NCBI RefSeq assembly: GCF_947496775.1
Contig: NZ_CANMDU010000004.1
Location: 62,001 to 126,000, forward strand
Direction: 5' to 3'
DNA: 64,000 bases
Source of the DNA: an uncultured Maribacter sp.
GTDB taxonomy: Bacteria > Bacteroidota > Bacteroidia > Flavobacteriales > Flavobacteriaceae
How positions within the stretch are numbered: the first letter of the stretch is position 1; each line of letters begins with the position of its first letter. A program made the translations under genes and the position numbers. The notes beneath the pieces are model-generated. The model was not told the DNA's origin. It did no database searches and saw only the letters and a list, made by a program, of their open reading frames with translations. This document shows positions 1 to 8,325 of the stretch, piece by piece.

Positions 1-312
1 ACGCCAAGCTGCACCCATACACACTCTAGAACTACCTGATGATTTTGCTCTAAGTGCTTGTGCCTTTACTTGGGGTACTGACATTAAATCGTTCCCATCA
101 ATATCCGTATGATATCTTGCAGCCTGTGGACAATACCCACAATCTTCGGAACATCCACCTGTTTTTATAGATAGTAAAGTAGAAACTTGAATTTCATTAG
201 GATTATGCTTCTTACGATGAATAGTAGCAGCATCATATAACAATTCCATTAACGGTTTATTATATATTTCTAAAACTTCTTCTTTTGTCCAATTATGTCT
301 TACTTCACTCAT
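1..312 (-). CDS. bioB: Biotin synthase BioB, N-terminal part (cut by window edge)
   Basis: This is the first 104 codons of biotin synthase, the radical-SAM enzyme that inserts sulfur into dethiobiotin to make biotin. Translating the minus strand from the ATG at 312 gives MSEVRHNWTKEEVLEIYNK, followed by the radical-SAM cluster motif GGCSEDCGYCPQAARYH, whose CxxxCxxC cysteines bind the 4Fe-4S cluster. The frame is open to base 1, so the rest lies outside the window. The gene is downstream of the flotillin pair rather than inside the main biotin operon (bioF to ketosynthase, 2867-7686). It has its own candidate promoter box at 333-340. The family call is secure; only the 3' part is missing. Confidence 0.96.
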   Translation of the reverse strand, partial: MSEVRHNWTKEEVLEIYNKPLMELLYDAATIHRKKHNPNEIQVSTLLSIKTGGCSEDCGYCPQAARYHTDIDGNDLMSVPQVKAQALRAKSSGSSRVCMGAAWR

Positions 313-332
313 AACAGCTATATTTAACTTTA

Positions 333-340
333 CAAAAATA
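333..340 (-). promoter_or_regulatory. Candidate -7 box (TATTTTTG) for bioB
   Basis: The minus strand reads TATTTTTG, an exact match to the Bacteroidota -7 consensus TANNTTTG, 20 nt upstream of the bioB ATG. No convincing TTG -33 element is visible at the usual spacing, so this rests on one half of the promoter and on position. Confidence 0.45.
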
Positions 341-511
341 ATGTATTCCAATGTTAAAAATACATTTCCTTGGTTATAAATGGCCAAATGCAAATAATCT
401 CTAGCCTTTATTGTACTATTTAAGAGGCAAAATTACTACGATTCGTATTCTATTTTACTGATATTTCTCATAGAACCAAGCTTATTTTTTAAACAATAAT
501 TTTATCTTAAC

Positions 512-545
512 TAAAAAACCTAGCCGATTTCTAAATCAACTAGGT
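512..545 (-). terminator. Rho-independent terminator after the flotillin gene
   Basis: The hairpin has outer arms ACCTAG/CTAGGT and an inner GATTT/AAATC stem. On the minus strand it is followed by a T run. It lies just after the stop of the flotillin-like gene and before bioB, so bioB is probably transcribed separately. Confidence 0.7.
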
Positions 546-573
546 AATTATATACATATAAATAGCTTTTATA

Positions 574-2214
574 CTATTCTTTAGAATCTTCTTTTTCCGA
601 TTCTTTTTTGCTCGACTGTTCTTCTACTGCAACAGTTGCATCAACGACATCTTTTCCTTTTAAATATTCTGGTAATTGCATGCCAGCCATGTTAAACATT
701 TCTTGCAATGGAGGAACAGATTTGTACATTCCAGAAATAAAATTAGCAGTAGATCCTTTTCCGTCTGCAGTTTTTGCTCCAGAATCCCATACAGTAACTT
801 TATCTATTTTAATGTTTTTAATTGCTTCTGCTTGCGTTTTCACCAATTCTGGTAATTTATCTGCAACTAAAAGTAGAACGGCATCTTTAGGATTATCTCC
901 TGCGGCCTTAACAATTTCATCTAAACCAGCAGCTTGTTTGGTTAATACTTCATACAAACCTTTTGCTTCTGCCTGTGCTTTAAATAAAATAGCATCTGCT
1001 TCACCTTTTGCTATTCTTCTAAGGTTTTCTGCTTCTGCTTCTGCATCAATCTCAACTTTTCGTTTATCAATTTCAGCTGGAACAATTATATCAGCTAATT
1101 GCGAGCTTCTCTCTCTTTCTGCTCTAGCAGATTCTGCCAATTGCTCAGCTGCATATGCTTCTTCTAAAGCTTTAGCTGCCTGCACTTTTTCTGAAGCAAT
1201 TGCTCTTTTTTCAGCTTCAGCTTCTTTTTCTCTTCTTAAAGCATCAGACTCTGCTATAGAAATTTTAGCGGTATTCTCTCCATCAATAGCTTTTGCATTA
1301 GCTTCAGAAGTTTTAATTCTTTCATTTTTTAAAGCTTCTGCTTCCCCTATTTTTGCTAAGGCTACAGCACTAGCAGTTTGTACCCTCTCATTCTGATTTG
1401 CATTTGCCTCACCAATTTTTGCCTCAGCATTTGCAGCTGCCACCTGAGTTCTTTCTGTTTGCATCGCATTTGCTTCTCCAATTTTCGCTTTAGCATTTAA
1501 TTCTGCCACTTGTGTTCTTTCATCTTGTACGGCATTAGCCTCACCAATAGAACCATCTCTAGTTTTTTCTGCTACAGATTTACGCGCAGCGTTTATAGCA
1601 TGTGCAGCCGCTTCTTTACCAAGTGCTTCAATATAACCAGACTCATCTACAATATCTGTAATATTTACGTTGATTAATTTAAGACCAACTTTCTTAAGTT
1701 CCGATTCTACACTTTTAGATATATTGGTTAAAAACTTGTCTCTATCAGAATTTATTTCTTCTATATCCATAGAAGCAACAACCAAACGCAATTGACCAAA
1801 AATTATCTCCTGAGCTAACTCTTGTATATTATCTTGATTTAAGCCTAACAAACGTTCCGCTGCATTTTGCATAATTCCAGGTTCTGTAGAAACCCCAATT
1901 GTAAATCTAGAAGGCACATTTACTCTAATATTTTGCTTACTTAGGGCATTTATTAAGTTCACTTCTATAGATATAGGTGTTAAATCTAAAAATTCGTAAT
2001 CCTGAATAACGGGCCAAATAAAAGCTGCTCCACCATGAACACATTTTGCCGAATTACCTCCGCCTACCTTTCCATAGACGACTAGAATTCTATCGGACGG
2101 GCAACGCTTATATCTGCGTATAAATGAAATAATAATGATAAAAAAGAAAAGAACAGCAAAACCTAAAGTAAGTAATGATGCGCTGCCTCCTAATTGTAAT
2201 GGTACTAATAGCAT
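574..2214 (-). CDS. Flotillin-like SPFH/band-7 membrane scaffold protein
   Basis: A 546-residue flotillin (FloT/YuaG-like). The N-terminus has one hydrophobic segment (about residues 12-32), followed by an SPFH domain (about 40-200). A long Ala/Glu-rich coiled-coil tail follows, and the C-terminus is acidic and lysine-rich. Flotillins oligomerise on the cytoplasmic membrane and organise membrane microdomains. The tail contains four tandem 22-residue units, each beginning IGEA (residues 223, 245, 267, 289). The gene lies 4 nt downstream of an NfeD-like OB-fold membrane protein, the same partnership as YuaF-YuaG in Bacillus, so both probably act in one complex. The long ORF on the opposite strand is a compositional shadow of the Ala-rich tail. 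Confidence 0.93.
   Translation of the reverse strand: MLLVPLQLGGSASLLTLGFAVLFFFIIIISFIRRYKRCPSDRILVVYGKVGGGNSAKCVHGGAAFIWPVIQDYEFLDLTPISIEVNLINALSKQNIRVNVPSRFTIGVSTEPGIMQNAAERLLGLNQDNIQELAQEIIFGQLRLVVASMDIEEINSDRDKFLTNISKSVESELKKVGLKLINVNITDIVDESGYIEALGKEAAAHAINAARKSVAEKTRDGSIGEANAVQDERTQVAELNAKAKIGEANAMQTERTQVAAANAEAKIGEANANQNERVQTASAVALAKIGEAEALKNERIKTSEANAKAIDGENTAKISIAESDALRREKEAEAEKRAIASEKVQAAKALEEAYAAEQLAESARAERERSSQLADIIVPAEIDKRKVEIDAEAEAENLRRIAKGEADAILFKAQAEAKGLYEVLTKQAAGLDEIVKAAGDNPKDAVLLLVADKLPELVKTQAEAIKNIKIDKVTVWDSGAKTADGKGSTANFISGMYKSVPPLQEMFNMAGMQLPEYLKGKDVVDATVAVEEQSSKKESEKEDSKE
1285..1548 (-). repeat. Four tandem 66-bp coding repeats in the flotillin tail
   Basis: Residues 223-310 of the flotillin consist of four 22-residue units beginning IGEANAVQDER, IGEANAMQTER, IGEANANQNER and IGEAEALKNER. 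A 22-residue period equals two 11-residue (hendecad) turns, as expected for a straight or right-handed coiled coil. The repeats are diverged, so they are not a recent expansion. Confidence 0.85.
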
Positions 2215-2218
2215 AAGG

Positions 2219-2797
2219 TTATTTATTTAATAATTCAACAATTAATATTCCGTTATTGGTAACTTCTTTTACTTTAACTACATCTCCTTGGACTAAATCT
2301 TTATCTTCTTCGGTTAAAGCCTCTAACTCTCTTAAAGTACCCTGCACTGTAATACTTACTTTACCAATTTTTGATCTTTTATTTCCTATTGTTAAATACA
2401 CTTCTCCTATCTGATTTAAAGCATTATTTAATTTTAAAGTTCCACTACTTTGTAGCTTTCCTAAGTAGTAAAATATAGAAGCCATGGCAAACATCATTAA
2501 TAAACCACAAAGAATAGATATCGTTATTGTAAGTGATTTAGACAGACCAGCATCTAAACAAGATATTCCAGACCACCCAAAAATGGTAAAGAAACCCATT
2601 AAGTTTTTAAAAGATAAAAATTGAAATCCTATTCCCGTATCACCATCAATATCTGCATCTAAATCACCATCCATCCCATCTGTATCGCCACCTACCAATG
2701 TAAGTATTACTAATATGATAAAAATAACAGAGGACACCCCGGCAATAGACCAATAAATTTTCTCAAAAAGGGATAACGCAACAAACCATTCTTCCAT
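2219..2797 (-). CDS. NfeD-like OB-fold membrane protein, flotillin partner
   Basis: A 192-residue membrane protein with a hydrophobic helix near residues 14-36 and an Asp/Gly-rich loop (GDTDGMDGDLDADIDGD). A second hydrophobic region follows (about 58-110), then a C-terminal soluble beta domain (about 122-192) with the look of an NfeD/YuaF OB-fold (GEVYLTIGNKRSKIGKVSIT). NfeD-family proteins are encoded beside flotillins and work with them; here the stop is 4 nt before the flotillin start. The acidic loop could bind divalent cations, but that is inference. The short gap to the upstream ketosynthase gene (69 nt) leaves open read-through from the biotin operon. Confidence 0.82.
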   Translation of the reverse strand: MEEWFVALSLFEKIYWSIAGVSSVIFIILVILTLVGGDTDGMDGDLDADIDGDTGIGFQFLSFKNLMGFFTIFGWSGISCLDAGLSKSLTITISILCGLLMMFAMASIFYYLGKLQSSGTLKLNNALNQIGEVYLTIGNKRSKIGKVSITVQGTLRELEALTEEDKDLVQGDVVKVKEVTNNGILIVELLNK

Positions 2798-2866
2798 AAA
2801 TTTTAATATTTAGGTTAGCAATTCTAATATAGAACATTTTTTGAAAAACGATAAGAAAAATCTCTC

Positions 2867-4018
2867 TTATTTAGAAAGTAAAACAGAAACCGCATTGCCA
2901 CCAAAACCAACGGCATTGACCATTATTTTATTAATTTTTGATAAACGACTACTTTCTATAAATGGAACACTAATAAACTCCTGATTTGTAAGCATTAGTA
3001 CAGCAAACTCTAAACTCAAAGCTCCTGAAGCACCAAAAGTATGTCCTATTTTCCATTTATTAGTAGTTAAACATGGTACTTTGTTACAAAAAACTTTTTC
3101 TATTGCCCTTATTTCCGATACGTCCCCTTTAATAGTCCCAGGAGAATGCATCACAATTACATCTACCTCATCAGGGTTTGTATCGCCCAAAGCCATACGC
3201 ATAGAACGCTGAAAACATTCCGCATCTGAAGAAATAGAAATGTTATGTTGTAGTATCTCAGTAGCATAACCAACTCCCGTTACAACTGCAAGTGCATTTT
3301 CTGTAATTCCCTTTTCTAAACAAGCTACAGAAGCGCCTTCTCCCAAAATCATGGAATTCCGGTTCTTTTCTAAATTTAAAGCTTGACAGGGATATTCTCC
3401 TTCATTATTAGAATATATTTTTAAAGCTTTTATTTGGGCTAAAGTGAAAGGTGTTAATGGCGCTTCACTACCCCCAACCATAAATTTATTCGCCATCCCA
3501 CTTTGTATCCAAGCCACACCGTTAAGCAAAGAATGAAGTGCCGTAGAACACGTAATAGAGTGCGATATTTCTGGTCCCTGTGTTTGCAAATCATGTGCTA
3601 TCCAAGAAGAAATATTTCCTAAAGTAGTAGTAGGCGAACTTAAAGTAGATGCTGTATTTTCGGTAATAAAATCTTCATGATATTTCTCGAACAATGCCGT
3701 TGCGCCACGAGACGAACCCATATTTATACCAAAATTATCCTTGGACTTCCATTCTGCCATTTCCATTGCATCTCTAGAAGCTAATAATGCATATAGAACT
3801 GTATTATCTAAATTTTTATACTTATTGTCAGATTCCTTTAAAGTCCTTACCCGCGCTCTACTCTCTTCCGATAAAGAAGATACCCATTCCTCATTAGAAC
3901 CAAAGACTTTTTTGGCAAAAAAATGATTAGGGTTTTTATAATTACCCCATACTTTCTCCATAGAATCTCCCAAGGGAGAAATAGAAGTAATAGCGGTTAT
4001 GGATATAGGTTTAATCAA
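2867..4018 (-). CDS. FabF-type beta-ketoacyl-ACP synthase in the biotin operon
   Basis: A 383-residue thiolase-fold ketosynthase related to FabF/KAS II. The Cys-His-His triad is intact: Cys157 in SITCSTALHS, His291 in VMHSPGTIKGD (HSPGT replaces the usual HGTGT), and His326 in NKWKIGHTFGASG. It condenses acyl groups with malonyl-ACP. The gene begins 3 nt after the bioA stop, so it is translationally coupled to biotin genes. Known pimelate routes need a chain-building ketosynthase, and no bioC or bioH/bioG is visible here. A dedicated role in pimeloyl-ACP synthesis is therefore plausible, but inferred only from context. It is clearly FabF-like rather than the FabH-like BioZ type. Confidence 0.9.
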   Translation of the reverse strand: MIKPISITAITSISPLGDSMEKVWGNYKNPNHFFAKKVFGSNEEWVSSLSEESRARVRTLKESDNKYKNLDNTVLYALLASRDAMEMAEWKSKDNFGINMGSSRGATALFEKYHEDFITENTASTLSSPTTTLGNISSWIAHDLQTQGPEISHSITCSTALHSLLNGVAWIQSGMANKFMVGGSEAPLTPFTLAQIKALKIYSNNEGEYPCQALNLEKNRNSMILGEGASVACLEKGITENALAVVTGVGYATEILQHNISISSDAECFQRSMRMALGDTNPDEVDVIVMHSPGTIKGDVSEIRAIEKVFCNKVPCLTTNKWKIGHTFGASGALSLEFAVLMLTNQEFISVPFIESSRLSKINKIMVNAVGFGGNAVSVLLSK

Positions 4019-4021
4019 ATA

Positions 4022-5296
4022 TTAAATAATTTCTAAAACACCTTTAATAGTGTTATATATTTTCTGCATCTGCTCTTTAGATACAACATAAGGAGCCAAA
4101 ATATAAATAGTGTTTCCTAGTGGTCGCAAAAATACTCCATTATCCATAAAATAATGGAATAACTTGTCCCTTAAATTACCATAACGCTCCATTTTTACAT
4201 TTAAATCTAGAGCAAAAATAACGCCACATTGTCTTGTCGTTGCCACCTTAGGATGGTTCTTTATTTCTTCATTAAATTTTTGATGAGATAGAACTATACG
4301 CTCTATATTTTGCTGCATTTCTTTAGATTGCAGTAATTCTATTCCTGCTAAAGCAGCGGTACAGGCAATTGGATTTGCTGTATAGGTATGTCCGTGAAAT
4401 AATCCTTTAGAAATTTCATCACTATAAAAAGCATCGTAAATCTTTTGCGTACAACTTGTAATTGCCATAGGTACTAAACCAGCGGTTAGCGCTTTAGACA
4501 TGCATAAAACATCTGGTTTTACAGGAATGTAATCCGAGGCGAAATTTTTTCCAGTTTTCCCAAAACCTGTCATTACCTCATCAGCAATTGTAATTACATT
4601 ATGCTGCTTTAGCACAGTTAATATCTTACTCAAACCATCACCGTCATGCATTTTCATGGCGGCTGCCCCTTGTACTAAGGGCTCATAAATGAACCCAGCT
4701 ATATCGGCCTTTTTTAATCTAGTAAGCAAGTTTCTTATTATACTATCTATATTTTCTTCTGTAGGGACAGGAATACGCTCTACTTCAATAAAAAAATCTT
4801 CGAATGGGCCATTATAAACAGAAAGCCCTGAAACAGACATAGCCCCAAAAGTATCTCCATGAAAACCATCTTCGAAAGCGAGCATTACATTCCTTTTATT
4901 CCCAAGGTTAAAATGATATTGCAAGGCCATTTTAATAGCAATTTCATTGGAAGTGGAACCATTATCTGAGAAGAATATTTTTTCTTGATTCTCTGGTAGA
5001 ATCTTCATAAGAGCTTCCGACAAAAGTACAGCTGGCTCATGAGTAAAACCACTAAACACTACTTGGTCCAATGTCTGCATTTGCTCGTAAGTCTTATGTA
5101 CTATATAATCATTACAATGGCCATACATGCAGGTATACCAAGAAGCTATTCCGTCTATATATTCTTTACTATCCTCATCATACAGCAAAGCCCCTTTAGC
5201 CTTTACTATACCTAACATATTAGAATGCAATTTGTGCTGCGTTAACGGATGCCACAAATGTTTTTTGTCTCTTTGAGATAGATTTTTTTCTGCCAT
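4022..5296 (-). CDS. bioA: Adenosylmethionine-8-amino-7-oxononanoate aminotransferase BioA
   Basis: A 424-residue class III PLP aminotransferase that converts 7-keto-8-aminopelargonate (KAPA) to 7,8-diaminopelargonate using S-adenosylmethionine. The N-terminal LWHPLTQH signature and SWYTCMYGH are typical of BioA rather than generic class III enzymes. ADEVMTGFGKTG (238-249) carries the PLP-binding aspartate, and CMSKALTAG carries the Schiff-base lysine, Lys268. The length is normal. It is followed at once by the ketosynthase gene and preceded, after a 229-nt gap, by bioD. That gap may carry a second promoter. Confidence 0.97.
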   Translation of the reverse strand: MAEKNLSQRDKKHLWHPLTQHKLHSNMLGIVKAKGALLYDEDSKEYIDGIASWYTCMYGHCNDYIVHKTYEQMQTLDQVVFSGFTHEPAVLLSEALMKILPENQEKIFFSDNGSTSNEIAIKMALQYHFNLGNKRNVMLAFEDGFHGDTFGAMSVSGLSVYNGPFEDFFIEVERIPVPTEENIDSIIRNLLTRLKKADIAGFIYEPLVQGAAAMKMHDGDGLSKILTVLKQHNVITIADEVMTGFGKTGKNFASDYIPVKPDVLCMSKALTAGLVPMAITSCTQKIYDAFYSDEISKGLFHGHTYTANPIACTAALAGIELLQSKEMQQNIERIVLSHQKFNEEIKNHPKVATTRQCGVIFALDLNVKMERYGNLRDKLFHYFMDNGVFLRPLGNTIYILAPYVVSKEQMQKIYNTIKGVLEII

Positions 5297-5445
5297 TACA
5301 TTTAATAATTAAGCTTACACCTAACAAAAATCAAAAGAATTACTTTAACTATCCTCTTTCAAAATTCATTTGGCATTATATCTATTCTGCAAAGATGGGA
5401 AATAATCGTTTACCGCTTAGCTCATAAAACCGTAATATCCATGCT

Positions 5446-5467
5446 AATCACAAATAAATCACAAATA
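5446..5467. repeat. Two tandem copies of an 11-bp repeat upstream of bioA
   Basis: AATCACAAATA occurs twice head to tail in the 229-nt gap between bioD and bioA, the only sizeable gap inside the biotin operon. It is about 150 nt upstream of the bioA ATG. It could be a regulator site or chance in AT-rich DNA. Confidence 0.4.
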
Positions 5468-5525
5468 AAAAACAGAAATGTATTTTTCTTATTAGGAAGA
5501 CACAATAGACTACTTTTATATTCTA

Positions 5526-6143
5526 TTAAATAGTCCTTAAATTTTCTCTAAACAAATTAGCATATTTTTGAATTACTTCTTTGTTAAATTCTTTTTCTTC
5601 GTTGATTCTCCCTATAATAGTAGCCCCAGTTTTTTGGGCAATAATATCTTCTGTGGTAGGATGTTCGTCTCCACTAAAAAGTATGGCAACATTAAATCCT
5701 TTTTGTTGTAATGCCGAAACAGTAAGTAAAGTATGATTTATACTCCCTAAATAGTGCCGAGACACCACCACCACTTTGTACTCCGGATTAATAATATCGA
5801 ATATCGTGTCTTTATCATTTAAAGGAACTAACAAACCACCTGCACCTTCTATAACCAAATGATTATCTGTTTCTGGAGTAACAATATTTTCTAAGTTTAT
5901 TACCAAACCATCAATTTCCGCCGCGGCATGTGGACTCATAGGGGTTTTTAGAGCATAACTGTTTGGAAATATTTTCGTCTTACTATTAGATATAAACTCT
6001 ATTATTTTATGACTATCGGAATACTCCAATTCTCCTGCTTGCACTGGCTTCCAATAATCTGCCTGTAACGCTTCTACTATTATAGCTGAAGCCACCGTTT
6101 TACCTACTTCAGTAGATATTCCGGTAACAAATATTTTTTGCAT
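5526..6143 (-). CDS. bioD: Dethiobiotin synthetase BioD
   Basis: A 205-residue ATP-dependent carboxylase that closes the ureido ring of dethiobiotin from diaminopelargonate and CO2. The P-loop GISTEVGKT is at residues 8-16. KPVQAG and EGAGGLLVP are the expected substrate and nucleotide motifs. The ATG is directly adjacent to the stop of the upstream DUF2007 gene, so translation is likely coupled. The length is normal for the family. Confidence 0.96.
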   Translation of the reverse strand: MQKIFVTGISTEVGKTVASAIIVEALQADYWKPVQAGELEYSDSHKIIEFISNSKTKIFPNSYALKTPMSPHAAAEIDGLVINLENIVTPETDNHLVIEGAGGLLVPLNDKDTIFDIINPEYKVVVVSRHYLGSINHTLLTVSALQQKGFNVAILFSGDEHPTTEDIIAQKTGATIIGRINEEKEFNKEVIQKYANLFRENLRTI

Positions 6144-6527
6144 TTATTCTGGTTTAGTTATCATGCCGCATTGAAGGCATTTGTATTTTCTTTTTTCAAA
6201 AAAAGGAAACAGCTTATAAAATAAACTTTTTCTGGAATAGTATACCTCGGATTTTTCTGCTTTACAATTTGGGCATTTTATTGCATCTCCATTAGTATCT
6301 AATGCATAAGCACGTATATCGTCGTAAATTTCTTGAGCCCTATCCTTATCCTTAGCATATACTTGTAGTTTTACACCACCAATGGCATTGCTAATTATTG
6401 GGTCGGAGTTTAGTGTATTTTCATCTCTTAAAAAAACAGGTATTCCTTCGGATTCCAATTTCCCCTTAATAATTTGCACATCAGCTGCAAACTCAAAAGA
6501 CCCCAAAATATAAAATTTATCTTCCAT
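6144..6527 (-). CDS. DUF2007 domain protein with C-terminal zinc ribbon
   Basis: A 127-residue protein with two parts. The N-terminal domain (about 1-75) fits DUF2007, a small ferredoxin-like fold annotated as a putative signal-transducing domain. The C-terminal zinc ribbon has CPNC and CLQC knuckles about 30 residues apart. The gene is sandwiched between bioF (1 nt gap) and bioD (0 nt gap), so it is co-translated with biotin enzymes. No catalytic role in biotin synthesis is known to me. A regulatory or protein-binding role is possible, or it may be a passenger. The fold call is good; the function is unknown. Confidence 0.82.
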   Translation of the reverse strand: MEDKFYILGSFEFAADVQIIKGKLESEGIPVFLRDENTLNSDPIISNAIGGVKLQVYAKDKDRAQEIYDDIRAYALDTNGDAIKCPNCKAEKSEVYYSRKSLFYKLFPFFEKRKYKCLQCGMITKPE

Positions 6528-6528
6528 A

Positions 6529-7686
6529 TTATTTTAAACAACCACTCAGGATTTGCAACACCAAACCAATTTCTTCTTTAGAGTTCTGAGCATGCAAACA
6601 AAATCGCAGTCTTTCTTCTCCTTCCGGAACTGTCGGAGATAAAATTGCTTTTACATTAAAGCCTTTGTCTTGTATTTTTCCCGCCACTTTTTTTACATTT
6701 TCATTCCCCGGAATAAGACAACATTGAATGGCAGAATTGCTCGGTAAGAATAAGGCTTGTATTTTTAAGTCTTTCGCCTTTTTTTTAAAATGTACAACGT
6801 TTTCTAATAGGCGTTTTCTTGCTTCTACTCCTTCGCTTTCTACAATAAACTTAAAAGCTGCCGTAATTGTTCCAACGGAATGAGGAGGCAAGCCTGTTGT
6901 ATAAATAAAACTACGAGAAAAATTTACTAGATATTCTTTTAATTTTTCACTTCCTAAAACTGCCGCTCCATGACAACCCATAGCTTTTCCAAATGTAACT
7001 ATACGAGCAAAAACATCTTTACACGCCTTATGTTGTTGCACAAGACCTTCTCCATTTTTACCAAAAACTCCAATAGCATGAGCCTCATCTATTACTAAAT
7101 GGCATTTGTTTTTCTTTGTAAAACTTAATAAAGCATCTATATCGGGAGAGTCACCATCCATGGAAAAGATAGATTCTGTTACCACATATACTTCACCTGT
7201 AAATTCTTTAGAAAGAGCTTGAGATAATTTTTCTTCTAAATCTATTAAGTCATTATGTTTATACTTATACTTTTTAGCATTACTTAATAAAATACCATCA
7301 CGTATACTGGCATGTATAAATTCATCAAACAAAATAATATCTTCCCTTTGCGGAACAGCACTAAAAAAACCCAAATTAGCGTCGTATCCTGAGTTAAATA
7401 CTAATGCACTTTCTACCTTAAAAAAAGTACTTAAATCGTATTCTAAATCTTTATACAAATTATGATTACCAGAAATAAGTCTGGAACCTGTAGCTCCATT
7501 TTGAGAAATACCTTTATTTAATAACAATTGAAAGGTATTTGCATACAAAGTATCATTGGTAGCAAAACCTAAATAATCGTTCGAAGAAAAATCAACCAAA
7601 TTACCATTGCTTGGCAAACTTCTAAGAGCATCTTCTAGCTCTCTCTTTTTTAATTTGGTGCCTAAGTTAGAGGGGAAATTACACAT
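6529..7686 (-). CDS. bioF: 8-amino-7-oxononanoate synthase BioF
   Basis: A 385-residue alpha-oxoamine synthase that condenses pimeloyl thioester with alanine to make KAPA, the first dedicated biotin-ring step. DFSSNDYLGF, GATGSRLISGNH, VIDEAHAIGVFG and TFGKAMGCHGAA are family hallmarks, with the PLP lysine at Lys234. It is the first gene of the operon bioF-DUF2007-bioD-bioA-ketosynthase. There is no other in-frame Met near the N-terminus, so the ATG at 7686 is the only sensible start. That start is only 4 nt from a perfect -7 box, which implies a leaderless or near-leaderless mRNA. Confidence 0.95.
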   Translation of the reverse strand: MCNFPSNLGTKLKKRELEDALRSLPSNGNLVDFSSNDYLGFATNDTLYANTFQLLLNKGISQNGATGSRLISGNHNLYKDLEYDLSTFFKVESALVFNSGYDANLGFFSAVPQREDIILFDEFIHASIRDGILLSNAKKYKYKHNDLIDLEEKLSQALSKEFTGEVYVVTESIFSMDGDSPDIDALLSFTKKNKCHLVIDEAHAIGVFGKNGEGLVQQHKACKDVFARIVTFGKAMGCHGAAVLGSEKLKEYLVNFSRSFIYTTGLPPHSVGTITAAFKFIVESEGVEARKRLLENVVHFKKKAKDLKIQALFLPSNSAIQCCLIPGNENVKKVAGKIQDKGFNVKAILSPTVPEGEERLRFCLHAQNSKEEIGLVLQILSGCLK

Positions 7687-7690
7687 GCCT

Positions 7691-7698
7691 CAAATTTA
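7691..7698 (-). promoter_or_regulatory. Candidate -7 box (TAAATTTG) for the biotin operon
   Basis: The minus strand reads TAAATTTG, then four bases, then the bioF ATG. It matches TANNTTTG exactly. If used, transcription would start at or within a base or two of the start codon. No clear TTG -33 element was found. Confidence 0.5.
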
Positions 7699-7749
7699 CT
7701 ATCTTTTCTTGTCATGTAACAGTTCTAAAATAGAGATATTATAAGTATT

Positions 7750-8316
7750 TTATTTTGATACTGTAAAATTTAAAAGTAACGGGTTTGCTTCGGATATGAT
7801 ATGGTTTAATCCTACTCTAGGCTTATCTGTGTTATATGCACTTGAAATGTACATATAATCAAAGTCTAACTGATACTCCCCTTCCTCTTTTAGAATAATT
7901 CCTATTCTGGATTCGTAAGTATCCTTATTACTATTTAAAATTGCAGATGGCTGGCTATAATCACCAATCAACCCCTTCTCGGCAATTATATATTGATCGT
8001 CAATATTTACCCCTTCGTAGATATCCGAAAAAGCAGAATACTTAAGTAGTCCAAAACTATAGGTAAACTCATCTACACCGGATGTCTCATATATATCCAA
8101 AAGATTAGAATACCCCTCTTCTTCTAGATATCTACTAAAATTAAGTTCAAAAAATAGTGTATCACCAACTATATAATTTGCCTTGTTCTCTACTTTTATG
8201 GCATCTTTTATTTCCACTTCTACATTATTCCAGTATACATCATCGTCTGGTGGTGAGCATTGCATACCTAAAACTGCTAAAAACAACATCGAAAACCCTA
8301 TGATTACTTTTTTCAT
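7750..8316 (-). CDS. Hypothetical lipoprotein
   Basis: A 188-residue protein of unknown function. It begins with a lipoprotein signal peptide (hydrophobic core, then LGMQC with the lipidated Cys20), followed by the acidic SPPDDD stretch common after Bacteroidota lipid anchors. The rest is soluble, rich in Tyr, Asp and Glu, with a beta-sandwich flavour. It lies 9 nt downstream of a small outer-membrane barrel gene, so the two probably form an envelope pair. I recognise no domain. Confidence 0.75.
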   Translation of the reverse strand: MKKVIIGFSMLFLAVLGMQCSPPDDDVYWNNVEVEIKDAIKVENKANYIVGDTLFFELNFSRYLEEEGYSNLLDIYETSGVDEFTYSFGLLKYSAFSDIYEGVNIDDQYIIAEKGLIGDYSQPSAILNSNKDTYESRIGIILKEEGEYQLDFDYMYISSAYNTDKPRVGLNHIISEANPLLLNFTVSK

Positions 8317-8325
8317 TATTTCTTT

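Noticed and set aside
608-1396. A 262-codon plus-strand ORF over the flotillin gene
   Set aside because: It mirrors the Ala/Glu-rich coiled-coil tail on the other strand, has a Ser/Ala-rich low-complexity product and no recognisable motif.
5297-5525. BirA-type operator upstream of bioA
   Set aside because: Only loose GTTTAC-like fragments were seen; no paired TTGTAAACC/GGTTTACAA arms at the required spacing here, at bioF or at bioB.
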